Virus record (IMG/VR): IMGVR_UViG_3300033153_002966
Coordinates: 1 to 26,749 of that record
Strand: one strand, 5' to 3'
DNA from: a virus
Length of the DNA stretch: 26,749 nt
Part shown: in pieces, positions 8,136 through 16,021 of the stretch
How the letters are laid out: every line of letters begins with the position of its first letter
How positions within the stretch are numbered: position 1 is the first letter of the stretch
The notes under the pieces: generated by a model
The model's input: the letters and a program-made list of their open reading frames with translations, nothing else
Told to the model about the DNA's origin: nothing
The model's database searches: none
Position numbers and translations under genes: made by a program

Positions 8136-9818
8136 TTAATCCTCCAACATCATATCTTCCCATGTCACTGGATCTCTCCACCCGATAGAAACAAATATAC
8201 TGTCATTATAAGCTGAAGCTGATTTAGTTGCCTCTTCTTTTTCATTTGCTAATCTCTTAGCTGTATTCGCTGCTTTCTTGTCATCTAAACTTTTATTATA
8301 CTCTGTTATCAAGCGTCTTCCAATAGTAAGTGATTTTGTTTCTTGTTCAAGAGGATCACCTATTGCAGATACCTCATCATAGAACGTGCTCATCATATTA
8401 TTAAAGTCTTTCATAGTTTGGTTACTAAGATCTATCTGAGCCATTAGAGTACCTTCTATAACACCGAATAAACCCTTAATCTCACTAGTAGCCATTTTAC
8501 CATTATTAGTACCACGCCAATTGTAAGCACCTTTAAGCATTGATTCTCTTTGAGCAGCTAATCTACCACGATCTGCATATGATAAGTTAACATCGGAATA
8601 AATATCTTTTGGTGAACTCTCTAAAAGAACTTTAGGGTAAGCATAAGAAGCAACTGTTGCTGCATCTGAGTACTTTCTTCCTTGTCCTAGAGATAAAGTC
8701 TCACGTAAGTTATCAGCATCTGTCTGAGTGATTGAAGATGAAGTTAACCAACTTTGAATCATACTCTCAGTTAGTTCCCCTTTGTTAAGTAATACAACAC
8801 CCTCTCTGTAAGTGGCTGTTGTAGTTACGTCATACAATTTCTTCTCTTTATCATCTTGAATAAATTGTGCGTCATTATATTCTTTAACTTGTTTTAACAT
8901 TGAAGACTTAAGTTTAGCAATCTCTTCAGGGTCTGACATATCAAAGGCTCCCTCTTTCTGCGCGTTAACAAACTTATCATACCCAATTTGTCCACGACCA
9001 GATGACACAAACTCACCAAACTTAGCTACTTCATTATCGACCACCGCATTTTGAGTGATCGCTATCATGTTTACATCATGTTCAGCTTGACTAATATAGC
9101 CATCTCTTACTGCTGCGCTACCTGATACAAAGATCTCAGACATAACACGTGACTGTTCTATAACGTCACCTTTCTTGTAAGCATTTGAGTATAGTTGACT
9201 CATAGCAATATTTGAATCTTTATATTTAGCTTTATTAGCAGCAGTGTTATTTTTAGACTTTGAAAGACTTAAAGCCCTTAGTCCTGCTGTACCATAATTC
9301 ATCGTTGTCTCTTGTGCAACTATCTTCGTTGATTCAGTAGGGGCGCCTTTAATTGTCTCTGAAGAGAATTTAGTATACATCTCCATGAAAGCTGCAGGAT
9401 CACCCTTAGCTTCTATCATAGCTAAGTCATAAGCAGATTTAGCATCACTCTTAACCTGACTTGAATAAGCAGCAGAAGCAGCAGAGTCATAAGCTCTACT
9501 GTAGATACCGAACCCTTTAGATGCTGTACCTTCAGTTAGTTTACTTATCGCCTCTGTCTTCTCATCAGCATCCATAAACTCATCTGCGTTAATCTCTCTT
9601 ACTTTTGCTTTACGCTTAGCAACATCAACTACTGCATCTTTAGCACCTTGTGCTTGAGCACCTTTACCTGCTAAGTTAAATAACTGATCAGAGAATTGTC
9701 CAAGTCTTTGAGAAAGAGACTGCTTCGACCTTGCCTTAGCAAGCATCCCCGCATTACCTTGCATACCTCCTGGTTTAGCCCCAGCTATATTTGCTGATTG
9801 ATATGATTCTATTTTCAT
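8136..9818 (-). CDS. Internal virion protein, gp15-like position
   Basis: A 560-aa, mostly helical, Ala/Ser/Lys-rich soluble protein without membrane segments. The N-terminus has QSLSQRLGQFSDQLFNLAGK, followed by a lysine-rich linker and long amphipathic helices. It ends with the acidic motif WEDMMLED. The size and position between a gp14-like and a gp16-like gene match the middle internal core protein of T7-like phages (T7 gp15, 747 aa), which helps form the ejection conduit across the periplasm. Sequence similarity to T7 itself is not visible by eye. GGAGG lies upstream of the ATG, which overlaps the previous stop as TAATG. Confidence 0.65.
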   Translation of the reverse strand: MKIESYQSANIAGAKPGGMQGNAGMLAKARSKQSLSQRLGQFSDQLFNLAGKGAQAQGAKDAVVDVAKRKAKVREINADEFMDADEKTEAISKLTEGTASKGFGIYSRAYDSAASAAYSSQVKSDAKSAYDLAMIEAKGDPAAFMEMYTKFSSETIKGAPTESTKIVAQETTMNYGTAGLRALSLSKSKNNTAANKAKYKDSNIAMSQLYSNAYKKGDVIEQSRVMSEIFVSGSAAVRDGYISQAEHDVNMIAITQNAVVDNEVAKFGEFVSSGRGQIGYDKFVNAQKEGAFDMSDPEEIAKLKSSMLKQVKEYNDAQFIQDDKEKKLYDVTTTATYREGVVLLNKGELTESMIQSWLTSSSITQTDADNLRETLSLGQGRKYSDAATVASYAYPKVLLESSPKDIYSDVNLSYADRGRLAAQRESMLKGAYNWRGTNNGKMATSEIKGLFGVIEGTLMAQIDLSNQTMKDFNNMMSTFYDEVSAIGDPLEQETKSLTIGRRLITEYNKSLDDKKAANTAKRLANEKEEATKSASAYNDSIFVSIGWRDPVTWEDMMLED

Positions 9819-10345
9819 TATGCTAACCTCCCCATAGTAACTCCTGCACCAAGCATTCCCAGGCCTGCTTGTTGATAACCCGTTCTAACTGATTGTGCTG
9901 CTGCAATGTCTTGTGCTGCTGCATCCATGTCATACCCTGCTTTAGTAACTATACCTGATAGCTCCATAAACTTTTGATCCCATGCTAAGTCGTCTGCTGC
10001 TTGTTTAGCTAGATTCTCTAACGTAGCCCCTGATCTTCCCTGAACTGATTGTACTAACATATTATTAGCTTGAGTGTCATTATAACTCTCATGTAGTCTT
10101 GCATTGTTCAGTTTAGCTTCACGTACTGCAGCTTCCCCTGCTGTTCTAAGTCTTTCAGCAGAATACCTACTTGCATCTGCTGAAGCTTCAGCCGCTTGAA
10201 TGTTATAGTATCCTTCAAGTCCTGCTACTCCTAAACCTGCAATTCCTACACCTGCCCAAGCATTACTTCCTTCATAAGGTTGAACATAGTTACCTTTACC
10301 ATCTACCCCCATGCCTTGGTCTTTTAATTGTGAATAATTAGCCAT
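9818..10345 (-). CDS. Internal virion protein, gp14-like
   Basis: About 175 aa from the second of two adjacent ATGs. AGGAGG is five bases from this ATG but only two from the first (10348), so 10345 is preferred. Residues about 30-48 (AWAGVGIAGLGVAGLEGYY) are hydrophobic and Gly-rich. A long Ala-rich helix follows with DASRYSAERLRTAGEAAVRE and NARLHESYNDTQANNMLVQS, and the C-terminus is again Gly/Ala-rich (AGLGMLGAGVTMGRLA). T7 gp14-type proteins share this build: a Gly/Ala hydrophobic segment, a coiled helix and a small size. They form a pore in the outer membrane during ejection. Position directly after tail tube B matches T7 order. Confidence 0.7.
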   Translation of the reverse strand: MANYSQLKDQGMGVDGKGNYVQPYEGSNAWAGVGIAGLGVAGLEGYYNIQAAEASADASRYSAERLRTAGEAAVREAKLNNARLHESYNDTQANNMLVQSVQGRSGATLENLAKQAADDLAWDQKFMELSGIVTKAGYDMDAAAQDIAAAQSVRTGYQQAGLGMLGAGVTMGRLA

Positions 10346-10354
10346 CATGTCCTC

Positions 10355-12136
10355 CTAGTACGCAATTTCTAAACCAATTCCGCGTAATATAAACGGGAGA
10401 GGTTCTTCTTGATGAATTTCTACTTCTTGTAGTCTATCATATCCTAATAGATAAAGCTCTTTAAACCCTGTAAAAGGTTCTGGTGCTTGATCTAATGCTA
10501 CTGTGAATTGTCTATCTGCAGCATATCTTTGTCTTGCATATACCCCTAAACTATTCAACACATTCATATCAATCTTAACTATTCTTTTACGTCTATATAG
10601 AGTCATGCCTTTCTGTGTTTCAGAACTTACTGGTAACGTGATAACTGAAGTCTTAAAGTTAAGCCCCACCTCTAATCGGTATGCGTCTCTATTTATTGTA
10701 ATTTTATTGTCTCCGTCTGTACCTTCGTACTTCGCATCATCTTTAATAGAGAAGTCTGCAATAACTTTAAATAAAGTATTAGCGAACGCATCATCAAAAT
10801 TAGTAACTAATTCTGTTATAGCCACACCTGAGGTGTAATCAGTATAAACCACTGGTTCTCCATTATGAACAACTTCTTCTCCATTATGTATAACAGTTTC
10901 AGTTGTGGGTTCAGTACCTTTCTGAATTACGTTGTGATCAGTGTATGTATCTTCTGTAAGAAGTTCTAGGAAATATTCATTTTCTCTGTATACTAAGAAA
11001 TATACGTCTTTATCTACAACTGTAACATCTTTAAAGAGCCCGACTGTTGTCCAATGTGTCCATCCAGCAATCTCTTCATGTCTCATAGTGTTTAGGACTG
11101 CACAAGTGCCGTCTTCATTGATTACATAAACATAATCACCAACATCAAAACGTGTACCTTTAATAGCCGCCATTGCAATTACATTAGTTACTAGATGAGA
11201 CGATAATAATGTAAGGTTCATAGATACGTAGTTTGCTTCGTTAAAGTCATATAGGTATTGTCTGACTGTACGCTCTGAACTATCTACAAATAGTGTAGCA
11301 CCATCAATTAAGATGGGTCTAATGCGTTTAGAACCATACCCTGTCTGTTTTCTCCACTCACTCTCTGCAGGTGATATAAGAGGTGCAGCATTATAGAATT
11401 CTCCACCAGTAGTAAATACTTGTAAATTTCTTCCTGAGAAGATATTAGTGATCTTATTAAACTGGTCAGTGTCAAGAGTATCTGCTAATGCATCATCTCC
11501 AACTCCTGTACCTAAGTCAAAGTCAAAGAATCCAGATACTTTAGAACCCCATATAGTTGTAGGTCTTTGTGTCGACCCTGCTAACCATAATCTATTTTGA
11601 TGAAAAGTACATACTGCAGGCCACCCTCTAGTGTTCGACCATACAGGCTCAGCACCTGAACCAAAGTCAAATGCAGGAGGTTGATTAACAAATGTTACTG
11701 GGCTCATGTCCCAAGATGTGTCACTACCTTGACGTTGTAGTCTATAAGGTGCTATTGTTTCATGTGTTAAGATCATTGTATCAGCAGACTGTATTAAATC
11801 TATTTCATTGATAACTGTATGGTCTGTGTAAGGAGACACTATAGCTGCTGCCACTTTTATACCGTCTCTATATATATCTATAAATCCTGACCTTAGTAAT
11901 ATTACATATTTTTGTGTTGTGTTAAATACAAAAGGTTCTATACGTGCACGTGAAGGTACTAGCGTGTCTTCAACTTTAGATAGTCCAGGTCTTCTACGCA
12001 TACCTCCATGAGGTAATATAACCATATTCTCCGCATTAGCTACACCATTGCTGTACTTAGTGATGTCTACACGAGCATGAAGCTCCGGAGTTAGTTCACC
12101 TGCTGTTAGGTTAGATTGTACGTATTCTACTCCCAT
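10355..12136 (-). CDS. Tail tubular protein B / nozzle (T7 gp12-like)
   Basis: A 593-aa protein. The N-terminus is diagnostic for the podoviral nozzle family: VQSNLTAGELTPELHARVDI, then YSNGVANAENMVILPHGGMR and RRPGL. Further blocks such as RIEPFVFNTTQKYVILLRSG, PPAFDFGSGAEPVW and CTFHQNRLWLAGSTQRPTTI, followed by WGSKV, are the usual beta-propeller strands of this family. It would form the distal hexameric tail nozzle below the adaptor ring. It lies directly after the tail tube A gene, the order seen in T7 (gp11, gp12). A weak upstream GAGA suggests initiation by coupling to the preceding gene, which ends two bases before the ATG. Confidence 0.88.
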   Translation of the reverse strand: MGVEYVQSNLTAGELTPELHARVDITKYSNGVANAENMVILPHGGMRRRPGLSKVEDTLVPSRARIEPFVFNTTQKYVILLRSGFIDIYRDGIKVAAAIVSPYTDHTVINEIDLIQSADTMILTHETIAPYRLQRQGSDTSWDMSPVTFVNQPPAFDFGSGAEPVWSNTRGWPAVCTFHQNRLWLAGSTQRPTTIWGSKVSGFFDFDLGTGVGDDALADTLDTDQFNKITNIFSGRNLQVFTTGGEFYNAAPLISPAESEWRKQTGYGSKRIRPILIDGATLFVDSSERTVRQYLYDFNEANYVSMNLTLLSSHLVTNVIAMAAIKGTRFDVGDYVYVINEDGTCAVLNTMRHEEIAGWTHWTTVGLFKDVTVVDKDVYFLVYRENEYFLELLTEDTYTDHNVIQKGTEPTTETVIHNGEEVVHNGEPVVYTDYTSGVAITELVTNFDDAFANTLFKVIADFSIKDDAKYEGTDGDNKITINRDAYRLEVGLNFKTSVITLPVSSETQKGMTLYRRKRIVKIDMNVLNSLGVYARQRYAADRQFTVALDQAPEPFTGFKELYLLGYDRLQEVEIHQEEPLPFILRGIGLEIAY

Positions 12137-12138
12137 AA

Positions 12139-12699
12139 CTAGTGTCTCGCATCAGCATATGGAGAGTATTCAAACTCTTGGTTAGGCCTTTGTGAAGCGT
12201 CTGCAAATTTAGCTTGTGATAAAGCTCTTTCATACTTAGCATTATAGAATTGTGCTTTCTCTAAATCCCCAGTAATAGGAATAGAGAACTGTGCAGCTAG
12301 ATAAAACTCAAACATTTTAGCGTAGTGTGAAGGTAGTTTATCTGCACTAACATTATACGTATATTCAATATCAATTGATTCCTCATTCGTATACAACTTG
12401 TCTTCATATATCTCATAGTCATATACTGAGACTGCCCTGATAAGGTAAAGAAGGTCTACAGGTAATTGAAACTGGTAAGTATAAACATTATTAGGTGTGG
12501 CAACTAAACGGGCTAATTTTGCTTGCTTAGTTGCAAATCTCCATCTATATGTAGTCAATACTGCTTTGTAACTGTGCTCAAATAAGTTCTCAGCTACTTG
12601 TGATCCTGCAGTACCTTCAGTAAATGAAGCTATTGGTTGATGCCCTAAAAGCAAAAGAGCGTTTGATGATAATGAAATTTCTGCTGCGTTACCCGCCAT
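12139..12699 (-). CDS. Tail tubular protein A / head-tail adaptor (T7 gp11-like)
   Basis: About 186 aa starting MAGNAAEISLSSNALLLLGH, then QPIASFTEGTAGSQVAENLF and YKAVLTTYRWRFATKQAKLA. This is the typical opening of gp11-like adaptors (SNALLLLG..PI.SF.EG....V..NL.......L....W.FA.K...LA). The protein builds the dodecameric ring between portal and nozzle. The ATG at 12699 is chosen because AAGGAG lies six bases upstream and the conserved sequence begins there; a longer frame reaches 12729 with no supporting motif. A stable UUCG hairpin sits just upstream. Confidence 0.9.
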   Translation of the reverse strand: MAGNAAEISLSSNALLLLGHQPIASFTEGTAGSQVAENLFEHSYKAVLTTYRWRFATKQAKLARLVATPNNVYTYQFQLPVDLLYLIRAVSVYDYEIYEDKLYTNEESIDIEYTYNVSADKLPSHYAKMFEFYLAAQFSIPITGDLEKAQFYNAKYERALSQAKFADASQRPNQEFEYSPYADARH

Positions 12700-12722
12700 A
12701 AGATGCTCCTTAGTGATTAATT

Positions 12723-12742
12723 GTACCACCCGAAGGTGGTAC
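12723..12742 (-). terminator. UUCG-tetraloop hairpin after the accessory capsid gene
   Basis: On the minus strand GTACCACC-TTCG-GGTGGTAC forms a perfect 8-bp stem closed by C(UUCG)G, one of the most stable RNA tetraloops. It begins nine bases after the stop of the 83-aa gene and is followed by AATTAAT, not a run of U. It may be a weak terminator, a pause site or a 3' stability/processing element that lowers expression of tail genes relative to capsid genes. Confidence 0.6.
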
Positions 12743-12750
12743 TAGAATGA

Positions 12751-13002
12751 CTAAGCTACAGCTACATACCCAGTATCTACTTCATCTGCATCAGATTTAG
12801 TAACTACTAGTAGTACAGAAGCATCCGTAGCAGTTGCAAGAATAAAATCTCCAACTTTTACAATACCAATTAAACCAACAAAGTAATCGTCAGCAATCAC
12901 TGTTGCTTTATTATCAGTAGCTGATCCATATACAAAAAACGTAGGTGATAACGAACCCGCACCAACATTTCCACTAAAACTTTCTTTTGTAAATCCTGCC
13001 AT
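12751..13002 (-). CDS. Small capsid-associated protein, possible decoration protein
   Basis: An 83-aa protein beginning MAGFTKESFSGNVGAGSLSP, then FFVYGSATDNKATVIADDYF. The composition is beta-rich with V.VGDFILATATDASVLLVV in the middle. Small proteins of this pattern (a YxSATDxKATVxAxxYF block followed by xVGDxIxxxxxD) are commonly encoded directly after the major capsid gene of podoviruses. A decoration or capsid-stabilising role is inferred from position and size. AAAGGG with a six-base spacer precedes the ATG. It is bracketed by two strong hairpins, and its promoter is most likely that of the capsid gene. Confidence 0.6.
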   Translation of the reverse strand: MAGFTKESFSGNVGAGSLSPTFFVYGSATDNKATVIADDYFVGLIGIVKVGDFILATATDASVLLVVTKSDADEVDTGYVAVA

Positions 13003-13022
13003 ACTATACCCTTTCTATCTGT

Positions 13023-13048
13023 TACCTAAACTCTTAAGAGTTTAGGTA
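13023..13048 (-). promoter_or_regulatory. 26-bp perfect palindrome spanning the capsid gene stop codon
   Basis: The palindrome TACCTAAACTCTT/AAGAGTTTAGGTA is centred between 13035 and 13036. As RNA it gives an 11-bp stem with loop UUAA. It contains the TAA of the major capsid gene (13034-13036). There is no following U-run on the minus strand, so it is better read as an mRNA 3' protection, RNase processing or translational-uncoupling element than as a classic terminator. Confidence 0.6.
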
Positions 13049-13861
13049 TTTAACTTCAACAATGCCTTCAACGTCTATTGCAACAGACCCAGCTTTCCAC
13101 ATACCCATAGATAACCATGAAGCTTTGTGAGCAACATAATCAACTTTAGTTTTCATGTCAATACCAACAGCATGACCTAATGCAGCTTTATGGAATGCAA
13201 AACCAGAACGTACAGTAGTTGTAAGTGGAAGACCACCTTCAGCTCTTGCAGATCCAATTATTTTCCATTTGAAGCCCATAAATGAATCAATCTCGCCACT
13301 CATTAGTAAACGCACTGAGTTATAATCAGCAGAAGCGATAGTAGTGTCATTTAGTAAATCGTTAAGACCACCTTCAGTAACTACAAAGAATCTGTCTTCA
13401 GAAGGAGCTTCAACAGCATTCAGCTTCTTAGCAGCTGCAGTAATTGTAGCTAAATCAAGAGCTTGAGTACCTGCACCTACAGTTGTAGTTGTAGTATCTA
13501 ATGCATCAATGATTGATTGATCATCACGTCTACCCATTGCACCAGCAATAGTCTTAGCAAGTTGCGTTACTTCATCAAAGTTAACTGTTTTAGCATCATA
13601 GATATCTGTATACTCTGGAGCTTCATAATCTAATAGAGTAGCAACTTTTAAAGAGTGTGCAATTCCCATAGGAACAACATCAGCAGATGAACCAGTACGA
13701 GTTGTAGCAGCACCTTTACCCATTAATCTAAAATCGTACTTGTCTCCAACTACACCTAAACGAGATGTTACACATCCACGTAATGTTATCATACCTTGGT
13801 ATGCGTGTTTTACTTCACTGTCAAACTGTTCAACAGCTACTGTACTTAATGCTTGTGACAT
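13034..13861 (-). CDS. Major capsid protein
   Basis: A 275-aa protein starting MSQALSTVAVEQFDSEVKHA, then YQGMITLRGCVTSRLGVVGD and KYDFRLMGKG. This fits phage capsid proteins of marine and other podoviruses: VEQFdsEVkhaYQ, then GD.y.FR..G...A, then DYEAPEYTDIYDAKTVNFDE, then AGAMGRRDDQSIIDAL. The C-terminal half has FMGFKWKIIGSARAEGGLP and GFAFHKAALGHAVG, typical of the HK97-like P and A domains. It follows a scaffold gene, has its own strong promoter and structured leader, and starts behind AAAGGA with a six-base spacer. No separate protease gene is present nearby, in line with T7-type scaffold-driven assembly. Confidence 0.88.
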   Translation of the reverse strand: MSQALSTVAVEQFDSEVKHAYQGMITLRGCVTSRLGVVGDKYDFRLMGKGAATTRTGSSADVVPMGIAHSLKVATLLDYEAPEYTDIYDAKTVNFDEVTQLAKTIAGAMGRRDDQSIIDALDTTTTTVGAGTQALDLATITAAAKKLNAVEAPSEDRFFVVTEGGLNDLLNDTTIASADYNSVRLLMSGEIDSFMGFKWKIIGSARAEGGLPLTTTVRSGFAFHKAALGHAVGIDMKTKVDYVAHKASWLSMGMWKAGSVAIDVEGIVEVKYLNS

Positions 13862-14010
13862 ATTAAGTCCTTTAGTTTATATTTGATTTAATATTTGCTA
13901 AAGGCTTAGGGTAGCTCCCAACAAGAGGGAGTTCATAGCTTTGTAGCTACAAATTCTCAACTTGCTAGGTTCTCGTGAGAGGGTGTCTAACGTAGTTAAT
14001 AATTTAATAT
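13862..14010 (-). promoter_or_regulatory. Structured 5' leader of the major capsid mRNA
   Basis: About 150 nt lie between the predicted start of transcription and the capsid ATG, with no gene. Visible elements are a 14-bp palindrome TTTGTAGCTACAAA at 13940-13953, a CTCCC/GGGAG stem with a seven-base loop around 13916-13932, and a CTAA-GCCT-TTAG hairpin nearer the gene. These may stabilise the abundant capsid mRNA or control initiation. No known riboswitch is recognised. Confidence 0.45.
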
Positions 14011-14017
14011 TAACATC

Positions 14018-14046
14018 ATTGTATCATAGTTTAAGTAAAAAGTAAA
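14018..14046 (-). promoter_or_regulatory. Promoter of the major capsid gene (sigma-70 type, extended -10)
   Basis: On the minus strand TTTACT (14046-14041), a 17-base spacer, then TACAAT (14023-14018). The -10 is preceded by TATGA, giving TATGNTACAAT, an extended -10 box. The optimal spacing and the same 11-base pattern in front of the terminase gene (20890-20880) support it. Transcription would start near 14011, in the gap between scaffold and capsid genes. Confidence 0.7.
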
Positions 14047-14053
14047 CTATTTA

Positions 14054-14773
14054 TTAATTGAAAGGAGTTAGCTTTCCACCAGTTGCAAGAAAATCTCTTT
14101 CCAACGCTTCAACTTTAGACCTATATGCCGAATCACTTGACATACGTCTATTCCCATAATTATCTGTTGCATAGCGCATAGCAGATAGTTTATCTCCATC
14201 AACTGCAGGTGCTGTAGGAGCTACTGTAGGTGACGCAGTATTACCCATCTTCATCAGTTTCTCGATAGCTTCAATCCCTTTTGCTCCAACCCACATAGAG
14301 TTGATTCCTTCAACAGCCTCTTCACCAAGATTAGCTCTAACCCAATCAGTAGCATTGTTAATACGTGAATTTGCATCTTTACCTAAAGCTTCTAGCTGCT
14401 CATTCTTATATACTGTAGACTGTGCTGTCTCTGCTTCACTCATAGAGGTAAGTAAATTGTTATACCCCTCATTACTTAGACCATTCTCTAAGCCCCATGC
14501 TGACAATGTATCATTACCATTAATACCTTCGTTAAGTTCGTAAGCTTCAGGAGCGCCTGCAAACCCTTTCATATGATCATTATATTCCGCATTCTTCTTA
14601 GAATAACTAGACTGTAACTCTTTGTATCCACTCTCTAGTGCTGATACACTTTCATACTTACCATCTAAGTATGATGTTGTTGACTGAGTTTCACCCTCTG
14701 TTGTTACTGTTGTTGCTTCAGAAGCAGTTGCGTCTGAAGAAGTGTCTACTGTTTGTGATGTTTCTTCACTCAT
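14054..14773 (-). CDS. Capsid scaffolding protein
   Basis: A 239-aa acidic protein. The N-terminal 35 residues are Ser/Thr/Glu-rich and disordered. Then come SYLDGKYESVSALESGYKEL and QSSYSKKNAEYNDH, the usual opening of podoviral scaffold proteins (L.GKY.s...L..gYkeLQ....). The middle is helical and the C-terminus short. Position directly upstream of the major capsid gene and downstream of the portal region matches T7 gp9. It would direct procapsid assembly and then leave. GGAGAACCT lies before the ATG. The capsid gene promoter follows the stop, so capsid can be made in excess of scaffold. Confidence 0.85.
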   Translation of the reverse strand: MSEETSQTVDTSSDATASEATTVTTEGETQSTTSYLDGKYESVSALESGYKELQSSYSKKNAEYNDHMKGFAGAPEAYELNEGINGNDTLSAWGLENGLSNEGYNNLLTSMSEAETAQSTVYKNEQLEALGKDANSRINNATDWVRANLGEEAVEGINSMWVGAKGIEAIEKLMKMGNTASPTVAPTAPAVDGDKLSAMRYATDNYGNRRMSSDSAYRSKVEALERDFLATGGKLTPFN

Positions 14774-14812
14774 AGGTTCTCCGTTGTTTTAATTTGAGCA
14801 TAGGCTCTATAA

Positions 14813-14842
14813 ATAGGACACGCCAGAAGTGGCGTGTCCTAT
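14813..14842 (-). terminator. 12-bp hairpin after the head-fibre gene
   Basis: A perfect stem ATAGGACACGCC/GGCGTGTCCTAT with a six-base loop. On the minus strand it begins eight bases after the stop of the head-fibre-like gene and is followed by TTTATAG, so it could act as an intrinsic terminator or attenuator ahead of the scaffold gene. It is the most GC-rich short segment around. The short U-run makes efficiency uncertain. Confidence 0.6.
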
Positions 14843-14850
14843 CTAAGAAT

Positions 14851-15240
14851 CTAAAGTCTAATTGAAGATAAATCCATAGATACATCAGTAAGAGTTACTG
14901 TCATATCGGGACTACTTCTAAATCTCATAACATATACATCTCCAGCACTTCCAATGAACTTCGAGGTGAAGCTAAAACTAGCTTCTGTTGCATCTCTAGG
15001 AACATTATAAGCATATGTACTAATGATTGTAGCTGTTGTAATGTTGTAGATCTCTGCATGGATAGTTCTTGTACTAGCAACACTTGTGAAAGATAATGTT
15101 GTACTAAAGCTTCCTAATGTTGTAGATCTCTGCATGGATAGTTCTTGTACTAGCAACACTTGTGAAAGATAATGTTGTACTAAAGCTTCCACTATAGAAA
15201 CCATCAATAGGTACTTGTATTGTACCATTTGGTAGATCAA
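14851..15240 (-). pseudogene. C-terminal part of head-fibre-like gene, out of frame through a 76-bp duplication
   Basis: In this frame the true continuation of the upstream gene begins within the duplicated segment: SGSFSTTLSFTSVASTRTIH, then AEIYNITTATIISTYAYNVP, then a beta-rich end DVYVMRFRSSPDMTVTLTDV and SSIRL. Residues before SGSFS are frameshifted read-through of the other copy and the Met at 15240 is not a credible start. Collapsing the duplication joins this piece to the 15104-16021 frame as one 364-aa protein. The C-terminal sequence looks like a beta-sandwich tip of a virion fibre. As printed it has no ribosome binding site of its own. Confidence 0.6.
15039..15190. repeat. Perfect 76-bp tandem duplication
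   Basis: Segment 15039-15114 is repeated without mismatch at 15115-15190; both begin TAATGTTGTAGATCTCTGCA and end ACTAAAGCTTCC. There is no microhomology at the junction. The length is 1 mod 3, so the minus-strand gene is shifted out of frame. Removing one copy gives exactly 365 codons including the stop. Confidence 0.97.
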
Positions 15241-16021
15241 CTATTACACCGATATTTCCATCTGTTGCATAGTTCTCTATATTCTGTGCTATTGCTGTTA
15301 GATTGTAAATACCACCAGTTGCTTGTTTTTGTAGTAAACCAATAACATTTGGAAGAACTATATTATTTCTTCTATTAACAAATAGTTCCCCAATAGAAGC
15401 ATCTTGTATTAAAGCACCACCAATTTGGCTGACAATATCCGGTGGTGTCTCTACCCAGTCTCCAGCATCAATCGCACTTAGATATAGTGGAACACCAAGA
15501 GTTGTTGTCGAGGTATCAAGATCATGAATAACACCACCAGTAGTAATAATGCCTTTTGAGCCATGAGCGATATCGTGTGTAGCTACACCAAGAATAATAG
15601 CATTTGCAAATGTATCCGCTTGTGCTAGTTTGATTTGTGGAATACCGCCAGATACACCATTATTTGTAACTGCTTTACCATTCAATATTGGTACACCAGT
15701 ATTATTAATAACCTCCATGTGCATCTCTTGACCTATTTGTAGAGTAACATCATCATATTGCCCTTGATAATTAAGCACTCCATCTTTAGAGTATAAATTA
15801 CCATTAGCATATGCTGGTGCTGCAATCAATTCCTCAAAAAGCTCTTTAGTTATAGTTACAGTTCCATCTTTTTTAACATAATCAACTAACTTATCATCAG
15901 TTACTTTAACTTTAGCATCTACTTCAGCAGACGTTAATACTTTATCTGTAGAGTTAACTCCTCCTAATTGGTGGTTATTAAGCTCTCCACTACTGTTGAT
16001 TGTCTGTAATTCCCTAGCCAC
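15104..16021 (-). CDS. Head-fibre/structural protein, N-terminal part ending early at the 76-bp duplication
   Basis: 305 codons as printed; the last residues (YNIRKL) are frameshifted. The start is GTG with AGGAGG six bases upstream. The N-terminus (MARELQTINSSGELNNHQLG, then DKVLTSAEVDAKV) is a helical attachment region. Residues about 90-215 form a domain seen in many phage virion proteins: G.EMHMEVINNTGVPILNGKA, then QADTFANAIILGVATHDIAH and TLGVPLYLSAIDAGDW...PDIVSQIGGALIQD. Position between the portal/connector genes and the scaffold suggests a head fibre rather than a tail fibre; this is inference. The intact gene would span 14851-16021 minus one repeat copy, 364 aa. Confidence 0.65.
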   Translation of the reverse strand: MARELQTINSSGELNNHQLGGVNSTDKVLTSAEVDAKVKVTDDKLVDYVKKDGTVTITKELFEELIAAPAYANGNLYSKDGVLNYQGQYDDVTLQIGQEMHMEVINNTGVPILNGKAVTNNGVSGGIPQIKLAQADTFANAIILGVATHDIAHGSKGIITTGGVIHDLDTSTTTLGVPLYLSAIDAGDWVETPPDIVSQIGGALIQDASIGELFVNRRNNIVLPNVIGLLQKQATGGIYNLTAIAQNIENYATDGNIGVIVDLPNGTIQVPIDGFYSGSFSTTLSFTSVASTRTIHAEIYNIRKL

